Part shown: in pieces, positions 26,701 through 41,700 of the stretch
Numbering within the stretch: position 1 is the stretch's first letter
How the letters are laid out: every line of letters starts with the position of its first letter
NCBI GenBank assembly: GCA_907165065.1
Contig: OU015534.1
Coordinates: forward strand, 11,167,686-11,231,685
Source of the DNA: Caprimulgus europaeus
Lineage: Eukaryota; Chordata; Aves; Caprimulgiformes; Caprimulgidae
Reading direction: 5' to 3'
DNA length: 64,000 nt
Made by a program: the position numbers and the translations under genes
The notes under the pieces: model-generated
Told to the model about the DNA's origin: nothing
Seen by the model: the letters and a program-made list of their open reading frames with translations, nothing else
The model's database searches: none

Positions 26701-29700
26701 AATCTCAGAGTAACTGTTGTTTCTTTCTTTGTATTCACATGGAAATTTTTAATCTCCATCAAAGGATCAGGAGAAAATAACGTTGAGATTCAACAAGAGA
26801 GCTCCCAGCTTACATGGAATTTTTAAATGTTATTTGGCTTTATCCTTTAAGCGATGAGAACCATGAACTATGCACCTACAGGGTTCAGAATTAACTTTTC
26901 TCTTTTTTCCAGCACACCCTCTTTTTTTTTTCTTCCTCCCTTTTTCTTAACATCTTTATTGTTCTGCATAAACATGCAACTTCTTTTTAGCCAAAACTGT
27001 AAGTGCTTTAGGATTTGTTTAGTTGTATTTATGTACACATTTCTAACGTTAATTATGAGCACCAATCTGAAAGGCAGCCTCGTGTTCTCCTTTTGATGTG
27101 ATCTGAAGAATCTCTGTTGAAGGCCATAGAGCTAAAATCAGAACCCAACCCACTGTATGCTTGCATAGTCGTACAAGAGCTAACATTAACCTGTTAAAAA
27201 AAGGGCAAAAGTAGGTATAAAAGGGCTAATAATCTGCATGTTTGTAGTGAGGAATCACGAATACTATCTGCACCTGTAGATGTAGCTGATTGTGCTAATA
27301 ATGGTAGCAAAGGAGACCCCCTGCAACTAGCCCGTGGAGAGTAACAGCAGATTTCACAGGTGGGTGCTGACAGCAATGGTAGATTTCATGCTTCATCACA
27401 GATTACTAAAACAGGGAGGTTTTTAAAATGCTAATACTCATTAATACCGTTTTATGGTGTTTAACATTAAACATGGAAAATGAAAATGAATGACAGCCGG
27501 TAAATGGAACTGACAGTTGTGTTCAGAGTCTCTGAAGCTAGTGAGAACTAGCTGCAGGAAATAAAAGCTTTGGATGCTCCCATTCTTGCTCTGGCTCAAG
27601 CCAAACAGCACCTCCTGGTACCTAGACTTTTGCAAGGTCACCTAGACTTAAACAGACTCTTCTATTATTATAAAATATTTGATGACATTTTTTCTTTACC
27701 AGCATTGGTCAGAACCATTATTTTCTGTGTCATATGAAAGATGGAGTCTCCAGCTATATGTATGTCTAAGAGCAAAAATCACAGCCCATCAAAGCATAAT
27801 TGTGAAATACATATTTTTTTTTAAGTTTAAGTGGTCAACATTTGGTTTTTTTCCCCAAAATTCTTCTTGTTTTTCAACTGGCTCCATTGTTTTTCATTTC
27901 TCACTGAAGTTTCAATAATCTTCCCTTCATCCCAGAGGCAGTTGCATTTCAGCAACAAGTAAAAGTTGGCCCTCTGTGGGCTGTAATGTATGTAATGTAA
28001 TGTAATATAATACAATATAATGTATTATACATAGATACAAACTTAATTCTGCCATATCACAGACTGTTCTAATTTCCTTTGTGGTTAAAACTCACTGAAT
28101 AGTGCACAGGGATAAAGGGATTCTAGAGGCATGGTACTGATCTCTCTGGTGGTGATAGTACTTGGTAAAGTTACAGTTGTTTGATCAAGTATCCATTTTT
28201 GTACCTTAACTTTTTAAGTTTTCAATAACATTCTGGGTTTATAATGCCTAGATCTGTGTTGAGGGTCTGCAGAACTGACTGCAAATGACTGATGTGTGCT
28301 CTGACCTATTAGGTACATTTAATATAGACTTTTGCAGAGGGTTCCTTAGTTTTTAAAAGTATTATCTTGTCTTGAATTCCCAGCTGTTTCTTGCACATGC
28401 ACTATGAATTTCAGCTGCCCTGTTGTCTTCATTTCCCCTGCATATGAATTCTCTTGCCAGCTTCCCCCTTTGTTGTGACCTGCTGTGTGAATGAAGGATT
28501 CCATCCCAGATATAATTCTAATTTTTGTATGCTTAAAATGTGATCGGAATCGACTCCTTTCAAAATTGCTGCCACCTCCCACTGGTCTCGCAGGTCTGAA
28601 GCCACATAAGGAGCTCCAGGGATTAGTCCCCCCTTCCTTTACAAGCAGCAATTTAATGACACTCTCAATCTTTGGCTGTTTAATTAAAATCCTCCTACTT
28701 TCTGTCGAAGTGAAAGCAGACAGATATCACTTCAAGAATCAAATTTTGGGGTCTGAAAGATCACAAAAAAAAGCTCATCACTTAAGCTAGAATTTCTGAA
28801 AGCATGTTTATTTTGGCAAATGTTTCGCAATAGCAGGTTCATTTTTATCCTCTCTTCTATCTGATTTTTCCTGTAAGCTGTCAGAGCCTGGTTACGCTGA
28901 TTTGGCTTAGAACTGAATTTTTGACAAAATTTTGTGTGCCCTTCTCTCCTCCTACCCACCTTCCCAACGTCTTTCTCCTGGTCATAGTAGATTTTTCCTT
29001 GTGTTGGTCTCAGTGTACTTCATTCTTCTTGGTGCTAAAGAAAATAACAAGCTTAGAAACCAGGGTGATGACAAGTTTTAGAGCCTGAAAAGGATAAAAA
29101 AGACTGCTTTCTTCAGTGTATACAGTTTTGCACTTATTTTGTCTTAATATAGGCATATGTAGTTCAAGATTTGGCTGTAAGAATTTTTAACACACTATCC
29201 CAGAAACCTTTTGGGTTTGTTTTCTCCTGGATATAGGTTATAAGCTAGTTGGTTCTTCCAAACTCCTGCTGATTTTTTTTCTCTCTTGATGAGGGGTCTT
29301 CAGTCCTATCCTTCCTTTCATTTAAATTCCTTTCCTAGTCCCAGCCAGATGTTTGGTTTCCCCTGCTGTTGACAGTCAGATAATATTCTCACGCTATCAC
29401 TTCATATATCCACATTTGCAAGATCTGTCACAAAAAATTCCCAAATTTTTGTCACTGAGTGCCTTACTGTGTATATTTTAATACTTTCCAAAGGCAAATT
29501 CCTTTAATGTCACATGTAAATTCTGCTTAAACAGCAAGCAAAGGCAAACCTTCCTGTTTTTCCTTTTCCAGTAAGAAGGGTGTGTTTCTGAGCCACATCT
29601 TATGGATGACCTGGAGATTTACTCCACCTTTGCTGAAGGAATGTGGCTAGCACTTCATAGAATTGCAGGAAAGCTTCAGGAGCTTGGCCAAGAAAGAGTA

Positions 29701-32700
29701 AACCATCAAAAACCAGGCAAAACTTTGTCTTTCCCCCTTTCCACTGCTTTCATTTCCTACCATGTTGTGTTGTCCTCTGCATCAGACTATTTAAGACTGC
29801 CAAATACTTGGATATTTTATAGGTAATATATCTTATAAATGCCATGGCCAGCCTCTGAGGGAAACACAGGATTGTGGGTTTTGGATGGAGTATAAAACCC
29901 AAGCAGGAAATCATTGCTGAATGGCACAGCTGCAGGCAAACATTCTGAGCTAGTAAACTGTCCATCTGCACAGCCACACGTGTGTGGGAGCGCGGGGCCA
30001 GGGCAGCCGTGGCAGAGCGCGCCTGTGAATGGTTAGCAGGGAGAAATCGGTGATTAAAGAATGAAGTGTTTTGCTTCATTAGTTCCTGAAATACAGCTAT
30101 CTGAAGGTGATTATAATCTTATTTTCAAGAGGGACGAGAGGCTGAAGACTAGAGCTTTTCCTTACCTGTAATAGAAAATGAAAGCACAGTTTCAGATCTG
30201 AGGTGGGTTAGATCATCCCACTGCAGGACAGAGGACATGACACAACCTACAGTTGAGGACTGAAGGAAAAGTTTGTCAAGAAAAAGGAAAACACTGTATT
30301 TGTTTGTAAGGCTGAATTGGCAATCACATCTGAATCTTCCCATCAGAGGTAGAGACAGGAAAGACTGTTTTGGTCCTTAGGTCTGCTTCAATATCATTGA
30401 CCTGAACAGGGGTCTGGGCGAGTTGTGAGCTGCATGTTTGCTAAAGTTTGAACTGTTTATGATCCCCTTTGCTAGAGATTTTGCCAACCAAAATCCCTTT
30501 CAGGATACTCATTCTAGTACTTTCCTTTTTTAATTTAACCCCTATAGTTAGTTCCCAGTTTTGCTATCTTCCATTCTAAATAACTCCTGTTTCTTTGTGG
30601 ATTATCATTTGTTGAGTTCCTGTAGCCAAGCTCTCTGTGTTAATTCTCCCAATCATTCCTCTGAAGTTTAGCACTTCCTCTTACACATGCCAAGTTTGGG
30701 TTCATTTTCCACATGATTTTCCCAAGCACTACTTTAAATAATCCACAATTCAGTAACTAAACACAGATTGTTAAAATAATGAAACAACAGCAATAAAGTT
30801 CTTTTAAGGCTGTACCTTATGCATTCCAACTGTTAAAACTATTTATTTGGGTGTTTTTTTCCAAATACTTTATTGAAAAATAAAATTATCTTCTAGTAGT
30901 CAAAATTAAATTACCAGATTTGTAATCCCATTGTACAGTAGACTTCCTACATGGATATTTGTCTGTTGGGGAGGGGTTTTTCTTGATTCATTGTAATGTA
31001 TAAATCAATGGAAGAGGAAAGATTATCAAGTCATCAGGGTCCTTGTTTAAGGCATAGGTGCTTGGGTTCAAGTCCGTGCTTTATCACAAACCCCTCATGT
31101 GATTTCTCTGCCTCCTAGTATTGGGGTGGCAAGATTAATATAGTAAAAGTTGAAATCTGTATGATGGGGGCATTGCCAGCTTTTGGAAGCTTTCTGTTCA
31201 CTGTTGTGTTTTGGATTGGGGCACCTAAGGGGTGTGAAACTCTTGGGACCTAAACTTGTTAAAAAGTGCTGTTTTCTCTTGGTTAAAGCAGTGAGTCTTT
31301 AAAATGTTCTTGAAGTTTCATGTGAACAGGAGGACATAATTAGTGTCTGTGTCATAAATATTTTAATTTAAGGATCTGATATTTCATATAGGCTTGAGTA
31401 TTTCCATATTTTTATCACAGAGGAGCTGCTTTGGTTTTTCCTCTATAGGCACTTTATTCTCTCTTTTCCTGTCAACTGATGCCATTTTTTTAAGCCACAC
31501 AAAGTGGATTTCAGTTGTTGTCATTACAGTGTTGGTACTTTCTGCATTCCATCTGCACACAAGCATGAATTGCAGAGTGATGGCATATTAAATTATAGGC
31601 ATCTCTGTTAAAATATAGGGGAATTAGTTCTGAAGATGAAGCTTTTCCCTCATTTTGAGTCTTTCTTTATATTTTAATGCATTAAGGAAGCATGTGACTA
31701 GTGGACATTGTCTTAGTACCAGATGTCTTGGAGTACCTGGCATTTTGATTTGTCCTCATGAAAAATGTGCAAAATGTCTGATAATGTTATGCAAAGAAAT
31801 TAAGGCATGTAAGTTTTAACATCCATGGACTTCATGTGTGCATCTCCTTCCCCAGGACAATCACATCTCTCCGGAGTGAACTGGTTCCATATCTGGTTAG
31901 GAAACAGTTCTCTTCTCCTACATCGTTGCAGCAAGGACTGGACAACAGAGAAGAGGACCAAAAGAAAAAAGAACAAGCATCCCTAGGTCAGTGCAAGTAT
32001 CAAAGATTTTATGAAGGTTTTAAAGCTTTTATGCTACATCTGAATTGCTGAGTAGAGTACAGAATTAGCCTGAAACACTGTTTTGGGGATTTTTTTTTTT
32101 CTCTTATACTTCATGATAGCAAAGATTCTAGATGACCTTCAGAGGTCCCTTCCAACCTCAACCATTCTGTGATTCTGCGATTCTAGCAGATTTCTTTTTC
32201 TAACAGTGTTGTACATTATATAAATATTTTTGTCCTCCCTTATTTTGTGGCAGATCAGCTAGGTGCTCTGTATTTTTTCTTCTGAAATACAGTATAGGTA
32301 AATTCATTTTTTAAAATGTAATTTTAGGAGGGAATTCCTGAAATTGCAGAGGGCAACAGACTAAGCCTTAGACACTCTGCACTGGGAACTGGACAGGATC
32401 TCAAATCTTGGAATTTATTTTTAGCATTTCCCCTTTAGGTCTCCTTGTGTGACCTTGGGCAAAACATTGCATCTGTCCTGATCCCTTGATTCCCACCTGC
32501 AGAATAAAAATAAGCACTTACTCACTACATGTGATAAAATCTGTTAATGATTGCTAAGTATCTAGCCATTCAGATGATGTGAGGCAAAGATTTCCCTTCA
32601 CCAACAGTATTTTAATAGTATTCCTCTTCAGAAAGTATTTTATTAAATCCTGTCTAACTTCATGCATGTGTGTGTTCTCCAGACATTTATAGTTTCATAA

Positions 32701-35700
32701 AGGAAGATAATAGCTTGCTGAAACCTGCTCCAGATAACTCTTGTTGGAATGATCATAGAGGAGATATGAATGAAACTCTCCATGAAGGAAAAGTGCGCTG
32801 CTACGTCCATGTAATGAAAGAGGGACTGTGCTACCGAGTGAACACTCTTGGCTTGTACATTGAAGCTAATCGACAGGTGAGAAAATCCAGAACTACCACG
32901 TGGGAATACAGCAGCAGTTTAGGGGACATTTTAGCCTCCAGGAGTGGCTCCCTGCAATACAGCTGAGGAGAGTGTGGGAATTGAACAAGTGCCATGTTAT
33001 CTAGGCGTATCACCCTGCTGGTTGCTGGATGGGTACGTGAAGCCAGGAAACAGTTCTGTCACTAATTTACTCCACAGCTTTGATTTAGCTAAGAAAACCC
33101 GCAACCCACACACTCTTCTGTTTTTTAGGGGTGGCAAGAGCTGCTGCCAAAGAGCCAAGAAGTGTGGAAAATAAGGCTGGAAGTAGCTTTGATAGCTCAT
33201 CTAATCAGTGTCCTCTATGCCCTAAAGACAAGTTCAGTTCTGACTGGACTCTTCCTAACAGATGTTTATCTAAGTGATAATGACAAAGGTAATTAAGGAT
33301 TTGCAGGAAGACTTAAACTACCCATACACTCAAATTGCCTAATGCTTTCCATTATGAAAGAATTATTTTATTAATAGGTTTCACTACAGTGGCACTCCAG
33401 GTAAACACAGAAGTGAAATGTTGATCTATTGCAGCTTTCACTTTCACCCTACTGAGAATTCATGAAATAAAAGATCACAGGGGAGGATTAGAGAACTCCT
33501 GTACTAACTAATGATTAAAAGCTTTTAATTATTTTTTTTAACTACGCTATCTGATGCAATGTACAAGTTCTCACATCGCTCTGCTCATAATGACCTTCAT
33601 GCTATCAGGAGTGGAGAATTTCCTGTAGTTTTGAAAGACCAATAAGGAGTGCAGTGGGGAAAGACTCAAGGTTTCTGGAAGTGGGGCTGGGAGAACGGTA
33701 AAGGTGTATTGAGAATCTTAGAAGTGGTCACTGCCTTGTCTTGCTTTCATATTGAGTTGATTTCTTTTTACTAAAAATTAATGGATGAATTTATGCAAAT
33801 CAAAATTGCAGCATGGCAGAGTGAGTTCACACACTGGAGCTCTTCTTGATGCTTGTAGAGGAGCACAGCAATAACATGATTTGTTTTGGAGTTAGGGACA
33901 TGAGGAAGAGAGGAGGGAGGCTACACTTCTGTCAGAAAGAGAAACCTTTCCCCCAGAATATGAGAAACAAGTGTGCCCGAAGGGTTAAAGGAGAACACCA
34001 CTTGCTAGGGGAAGTGTGCGTGTACATTTGGCAGCAGCCACTTCAGTAAAAAGTTATTGAGTTGAGCCAGTCAGACTCCATGTGGGTTTTTTTGTGTTGT
34101 GTTTTGTTTTTTCTTTTTTTAACCTAAATATTCTACATTTTGGTCAGTTCAGGAAATGTGTTTGCTCCTGGGTGGTATATAGAATTAGTGTTTTGAAATC
34201 ACATTGGGGCCTTCAACATTGGAAAAGATTTTCTTTGAATTTTTAACTTTTCCAGAATGCTAAAATTTCTAAGGAAACTCTTTGAAGGTAAAACATAAAA
34301 TGGAACTTAATGAGGGGTTGTGAGAAAAGGAGTTCCTATTTTCAGTGCCACTGCATATTGTTTCTCTTGATATTCCTCGTAAAAGATACACATTTAATTT
34401 TATATGCTGTTTTTTTACCTGTTTTGTTGGTCTCTAAGAAAGACCTTTGGTGTCTTGTTTGCTCTTGCCTTGGTCTTCACAGACCAGATTCTGATTCCCT
34501 GGCTGCTAAGTCAGGACCCATAACTTTCCGGCCCAAGAGGACAGACTCATGGAGCAGAGGTAGTGCAGTCCAGTAGCCACGGTAAGGAATGGCACCGTAA
34601 CCCATTGCCCTTCTGTTGAGGAAACACTTCACTCACATCATTTCACTTCCAGCTGGGTTTCTGGATGCCTGCAGCCTGTGTGTGGGCAGGTGGGTTCAGG
34701 AGGGAGTTATCTTCAATAGCAGGAAATAGTTTCTTTGTAAGATGAATTAAATCCAAACACATCTTAAACCTTCCCTTGACCCAGGCACTCCCTCTGACTC
34801 CTGCCCCCTATCTAACCTCCCTTTGCAGAGCAAAATGCTTGAGCTGGTAGCTTGCTTGGGTCACCCCTCAGGCTGCGCTACCTTTGACTGATTCTAATAA
34901 GGGTTTTGCTCTGGCCAGTAAAATCCTGTATTTATTTCTCCACACCTCCTTTCCACTGAGAAGGACAAGAGCCTTTCCTGGTTTCTTTCCCTTTCCAAAG
35001 AGCAACACTGGACAGTAGGAAACATTCCAGCCTATGCTGTAGGTATGCTTTGGTGTGTGTTCCTCTCTTGGATCTATCTGCTGTGGCTGGCCAGCTATGT
35101 GTCAGATGAGGACAACATCCCTTCACCAGGGCAGCATCATCTAGTTTGTGGTGTTCTGGTAAGCTGATGGTTTTCAGTAGGGCCTGCACCTTGGACTGAA
35201 GAATCTAACCTACTCTTGTTTTTTAAAAAAACCCAAAGAAAACACAAGTCTAGTGGGAAGAACCATCTTCAAGATGTAAAGAGCTACAGATGTGGAAATG
35301 TCTACTGGGGACAACAGGCAGCCTGAAATGATAGCTCGGAGATGTGAGCTCATCTGAGCTCATCTCACTCATTTGAATGAAGCATCGACTGTGAAAGTTC
35401 TTATAATATGAAGAACAGCACTATTTATCCATCCTTGCATGCTGGAAGGGAAACAGGCTGGTCATATTATGAATACCCAAACAATTTCCTGCAAGTATCA
35501 TCTCATTTGAGATCTTGAGATATTTTTTTCTCATCTGATCCCAACTTCTTCAGATCTGTGGGATCTGCTTCTTGATGTTCACTCCCTAGCCATCAGCTCT
35601 TGTTATCCCAGCTTTCTAAGGAAGTCATTTTACACAATCATTCTGTATGGCAGCTTCTTCGTAGCAGCTTTGGAAATTGCTGGCAACTCTCAGCCAAATT

Positions 35701-38700
35701 TAACAGAGCAATAGAGATCTCAAAGATAAACTTTCCTAAGAGTTTTGTAAAAATAGGTGCCTGGGTAGAGAAAAGAGAGACTTAATGTGTGCTGTTTCCT
35801 CCCCTTAGGCAAACCCCAGTTACACCATTACTGTGCTGAGACTCCAGTTGACCTCCCAGATGGACAGTCAGTGCAGGCATCCTGGCTGGCCAAACAGCAT
35901 GTGTGGAGCTCCACACCAGCCCTGGCACGTGCTGTCTGTCACTCAGGCATATGATTTGCCACGACACAAAGCTCTTAGCACTCATGCATCACTTTGCCGC
36001 CTTCTGTATCTCCCATGTTTCTTTGACTGCTGTCTCTGTCCTACCAAGATGCATCATGCATTGCATCACTGCTGCACATAACTCTGTACAGCACCATGTC
36101 TGTGCATTGCTGTGAGACTTCCACCTCCTCTGAAATCCCCATCTGTGCTGTCATCACCTCTTCTGTGGTGTGTGACCTTGGCCCCAGCCTGATGCCAGGA
36201 GATGCAGAACACCTCAGGCTGCTCTTTCACCCAGAAAAGGAGGAACGATGGAGTGATATCCCAGCCTCCTACAACACTGGCTCCCCTTTCTTTTCAGGAG
36301 TCAGTTCAGAATTGCTCTCCATGGATTTGTTCTTGGCTACCTCACACACTGTGTCTCTCTCTATTACCATTGCTGCTTTGTCTGCTTATCTATCACCTGC
36401 CTTTTCTCTGTCGAGAGCCTTTTCTTGTGCAGCTTTCTACCATCTGGAATAGCCACTTGATCAACTTTAGTTTCTTTCTTCTTAAACATCTGAAATACTT
36501 TTTGTGGCCCTGTATCCTCAGCATGCTACCTTACTGAGTGGGCTGAACATAGTCATCTTTTAATGCCAGTTTACTGGTTTGTATTTGATATTACTTGCTC
36601 ACCTGTCGTCCATCACTGAATGGTGTAAAACACGTTGAGCTGCATTTGAAATGACAGATGCTGGACATTGTAGTAATATACAGGATGTCACTGTGTTCTG
36701 CTGGAGCCAGCCTGCTTGCTGATGGTGATCCACTGCTTCTCCACAGGTGGGAAGCTGAGTTGAGAGGAGACATGCAGTGCACTGCAGTGCAAGTGTACCT
36801 GTCTCCTTTATAAAAGGGGAAGATGATAAATCATACATATATCTGGTTGCTGATTTAACATGCACAAACCTACATTTTCCTATAAGTTAAAATGTTTATG
36901 GTAGATGAACAGGTGCATTGGAAACCAAAGCCATCTTTGAACTATTTATGTAACGTGTGTGTATAGCATTGTTATGTTAACTTGTGGGTTTTTCCATCCA
37001 GGTTCCCAAGCTATTGCTTCATCTGGGTCTGGAAGAGCCACTGGTTCATGGATCTGCACAAATCACTGACAGAGGCATGGTAAGTGTTCCCTTTCCCCAC
37101 TTCTGCTATTTCAGTACAGTCTGTGTGGCCTTTGTTTCAAGAACTGCTTCCTAAAAATTCAGTCCCACTGCTGGAAGTGAAGCTGAGTTCTGTAGTATGG
37201 AATTACAATGTAGGTGATACAGCCTAGAGTCTCCTCATAGGCTTGCCCACAAGTCCCTGCATTCATCCCTGTCTTTCTCTTTAAAAATATTTGGTAAAAA
37301 TTCCACCTTACCCCCAAGTCAGACACTGCAGTCTCTTGTTCCCTAATGGCAGTTCATGATAGGTGAGCAGTTTGCCTCCCAGAGTCACCAAACTCAGAAG
37401 GGGTCAGTGTTTTAGCTCTGCTTCTTGCTAAAACACTTTGATTGAATACCAACTTCAAGCCTTCTTTTCACAGGTCTCACTGGACAAACCTCAGTGACTA
37501 CCAGCAGGACTGTTCTTACTGTGCTTACCTTACTGCTTAAGGCCAGCAGAGACGGACCAGCTAATGTAGTTTTACTGAGCTAATGGACCTTGGGAAGACT
37601 GTGCAGCACTCTGCCTGTGGGATAGGCCCCAGATTTTTAGGTCTTTCCTCTGCCAAGGGTCCCTAAGGGTAGAGTAGGGCACACTTTGTTGATGGGTGTG
37701 TGAGACAAACTTCTTTGGAATACATGTATGGAGAACACATCTCGGAGAGCTCTAGGTACTTTTGCCAATTTCTGTTCTTCTCTTCCCTAGGTGGGGTCAG
37801 ACAGCATCATTGGGTCGTCCACGCAAGTTGGGGAGAAGACATCCATTAAACACTCCATCATCGGCAGCATGTGTACCATAAAAGACAAAGTTAAGATAAC
37901 AAACTGCATCATCATGAATTCTGTTACAATTGAGGAAGGGTATGTCACCTCTTTGTATCTTGGTCCCCTAAATTTGCAGTTTCTTTTTCTAGATAGATTC
38001 TGAGTCAGTGTTTTTTGTCCTGTAAGCAATCCTCAGCCAGAACAGTTGATACCAGGGGATGTGTTTCTAAAGGCTGAGTCAGAAATAAATCTCTATAAAC
38101 AGCATACAAATGCACAAGTGAAATGCATTAACAAGAGGGCTGCAGTCTTGGAACATAAATTTCTTATTTTTAGAGGATATCATATCATCTTCAGAATGTG
38201 TAAGTTAGTTAAGTGGATGTATAAGTCTCTATGAGTTTGTGTGTCATTCTTCTAAGTTTTATTTTAGTGGCTGGGTCTATGGGTATACCTAAAATATTTG
38301 AGGCACGAAGCGTATTTTAAAGTGGTACACTTACCAACTAGAAATGTTATTGCCTTTGAACATTGCAGCTTCACCTAAAATGTCATTTTCTTTGGCCCTT
38401 TTTTGTCACCTTGCAGCTTTGCTTTATCATTGTGTATGCTGAGTAATAGAATAAATTAATAATCTTTTGAAAGAGAAAATCTGCCAGCTAGTAGAGGTTT
38501 CCCATGCATTAAAGCCACTAACTAAATGGGTAGCCTTGAGCTGTTCATTTCCAAATGTGGGAAAAGTGGCCTATCTGTAATTGTTGATGTCTGCATGCCC
38601 CCATCTTTCCATACATGCTGGCTTCCTGTGGATGTCAGTGGAAAGGAAACTGCTGATTGAGTCTGTGCAGGCCTGTATAAATTCCCTGCTCCTTCATGGC

Positions 38701-41700
38701 TTGAGGTTTACTTAGGGCCTCAGGAAAAAGGCCAAACTCTTAAAAAATGCCAAGTTGGCTCTGAAAGTTGCATATCTGAAAAACAAAAAACCCCAAAGGA
38801 TGTGGGGTCTATAGAGGATACTACTGTTACATAACTAAATTACAGGTAAGTATGGTACCTTACTGCCAAGTGTTTGTCTTTAATAAAAATCCACAGTAAT
38901 TTCAAGCACGTCATAAATCAGAATTCCGTTGAGTATAGAAAATAGCTGGTTTCCAGTTCAATCACAAATGGATCCAGTATGGCTGTATCACAAGCACTGC
39001 TGTCATAAGAAGTACCGGAACCTCTCTCGTTTGATCGTCAGACCCTCTGTCATTTTGATTAATGAATTGATGCCACAGTCATAATGGTTTGGTTTTGCAT
39101 ATGAGGTGAGTGCTCTACCGTTAAATCAGAGGCAGTTAAGTGTATAAATAGTGCTATTTTTATGAAGAGTCCCAAACCAGCTTGTGTTTGTCTGCACTGG
39201 TATATAGTAATATTCTTTTCTAAATCCTAAATCAAGCTCAGTCATTATTTTAAGCATTTCACAAAATTGTGTAAGCATCATAAAGATGCTGTTTATATTA
39301 TTTTCTCAACCAGGAAAAACTAGCTTTTGGGGTAACATTTTTGTGAATTTCTGGATAACAATGTTATCCCTAGTCACTCTCAGTGAAAACAATGTGGCCA
39401 CCATTGAGTGGAAAGCCTCATGGTCCCGGGGGGTTTACCCTCTTCAGCTGCTCTATGGTTACTGCACACTGATGAGCTAGAGACAAATTTGTAATTATTT
39501 GTCTCCAGTCAGAATTAAGATTTTAGACTGTGGAGCTTTATTTCAAAGCATATTCTAATTCATATTGTGTAGGTCTGTACAGGTACTGACCTGGTAAAGT
39601 ATTTCTTATTGCCTCGTGGTAAGTCTTAAGATTAGAGGAGTATGAACTCATGCATGCACAGGTAGTGAGGTACAGAAATATTCTAGCGGATGAGTTTTTG
39701 TTGAAAGAAGACTTACTTGTAACTTAGTGAAGAATTTCTGTGTATTTTGACCCTCTTTCATGACTTTGATTAAATCTGATAGATTTTGGCTAAAATACTA
39801 GAATTCTTACATGTGTTGATGGATCCATTTGCAACAGGTGGATAATTATATGTGGTTTTGCTTTAAACTGCCCACGATGGATAACTTCTCTTTACAGACA
39901 TCTCTTCTCCCAAGTGTCTCTAAAATCACAGAATCACAGAATGGTTGAGGTTGGAAGGGACCTCTGAAGGTCCTCTAGTCCAACCACTCTCCTCAAGCAG
40001 GGACTCCTAGAGCACATGAGCCAGGATTTTGTCCAGATGATTTTCTAATATCTTCAGGCAGGGAAATTCCACAACCTGTCTGGGCAACCTGTTCCAGTGC
40101 TCAGTTACCCTCACAGTAAATAAGTTCTTCCTTAAGTTCAGGTGGAGCTTCCTATGCTGCACTCAGGCTTTCTCTAATCACCAACTTCAGAAAACATCTT
40201 AGACTTTAATCAGAAAGTTAGTATATGTTGGCTGGTATGAGTCAAAATGAACATTATAAAGTGCCTTAACAGATCTAATTCTTTTTTTGTTGCATAGCAA
40301 GTATCTGAAATGTAAGCCACTTTTAACAACACTTAAGGTATTGTATGTTAGAAACTTCTGGAATTGTGCTGAGAAGTGAATAAAAACTGTTTCATTTAAG
40401 GAATATACATTTTAATGCTGACATGAGCAGCTTGACCAAACTAATGGAGTGCTGTATTAATGCTCTAGTCAAATGTGGCTAGTCCCAGCAGTGTTCATTG
40501 CAGTAATACCAACTTGAAGCAGTACCCTGAGAAGACTGCAGTAGGGCACATATTATGGGAAAGACAAGGCTGTTCAGATAAGCCAGAGAAGAAAGAAAGA
40601 TTGGGTAAATAATTTCTGAAAGTTGGGAGACCGGGAACAACCAATGCAAAAATTGCTCCACATTCTAAGTTCATTTATCAGGAGCTATGATTATACATGG
40701 CACTGCCTTGGTAATTCCCATACCACTTACATCACCTCTAGGTTCTCTGGGTTTAATCTTACCTTTCTTTCCCACCCGCCCCCCCGCTTCCACCTCAGCT
40801 GCAAAAGTGATCAGCAGCTTCCGTTCACTATGTCAATATAGGAAAACAACAAAACCCACAAAAAACAGATGAAAAAGTTTTATCTCTTTATGGTTTTCCT
40901 GTAATGTGAATTGAGGATCCTGTACCATAGTTCCTGTGGCTTGAAGATCCACAAATTACATCTCCAAACCAGGAAAGGTTTTGAATAGCCTCACCACATT
41001 TGATACCAGCTTCTGAAACGGATAAACAGATTCTTTCTGGGCAGATGGGAACACCACAAGGTGCTTAGAACAAAACTAGGTTCCTATTGTTAGGCTGTGG
41101 TTGGCTCCTCATTGGAGAGACAGAGGTTATGACCTAGATGATGATGACCTTCCCAACTGCATGGATCGAGGAACTGGGGTGCTGGTTCATACTGTTTGCG
41201 AATTATGATCCGTTCTCCAGCAGTGGCTGGGGTGTTTGATGCTCTGAAGGACCAGTAGCTGGGTTTTTTGTTTTCCCTGGTGCGTAGGGCTCCTGTTATG
41301 CTATATATGTCTCCTGTGAAATTATTTGAGTAGATTATTTGAGTAGATATGAATCCCCCCTTAGAAGAGATTACAGGGGATTAAAGAAGTCAGTAACACG
41401 GGCAAAATAATTGGTAGTCCTTTCTTAATGTGTTTCCCACTGTGCAGCTAATTCTTCCATCAATGAGACAATAAAATAGCAAAGATTACATATGTGCTGA
41501 ATGATGGTCATACTTGACCAAGTTGGGAGGGATGTAATTTATACAACAGTGCAAGTGCTGAGAGATGCTGACTGCCCAAGTGACAGGCTGCAGCGGGGAA
41601 ACAGTTCTTGTTTCCCTCTGGACGGCTCCCCAGAGCTCAGTGACAAATGACTGCACTGAGTTACATAGTTGGAGAAAATCTACTAATCAAGCTGAAATTA

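Larger units (their letters stand above)
14776..31855 (+). other. EIF2B3 intron (17.1 kb)
   Basis: GTAAG...CCAG intron. It contains a MIR on the minus strand (about 19110-19260), an antisense CR1 (22642-23075), three candidate conserved blocks (about 22.06, 26.64 and 28.49 kb), a TAATG-type microsatellite (27982-28028) and a possible MIR (about 31030-31145). In 14776-19100, 23080-26580 and 28760-31000 I see only unique intronic sequence. Confidence 0.85.
31987..32682 (+). other. EIF2B3 intron (696 bases)
   Basis: GTCAGT...CCAG intron carrying two repeats: a short CR1 3' end at about 32128-32184 and a MIR remnant at about 32365-32570. Confidence 0.9.

Noticed and set aside
31050-31090. Possible tRNA gene (GGGTTCAAGTCC B-box-like)
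   Set aside because: There is no A box and no acceptor-stem pairing at the right distance. It fits better as the tRNA-derived head of a MIR.
36096-36452. 118-codon plus-strand frame in the intron between exons c and d
   Set aside because: Pyrimidine-rich sequence favours open Ser/Leu-rich frames; no domain, and a second frame is open over the same stretch.
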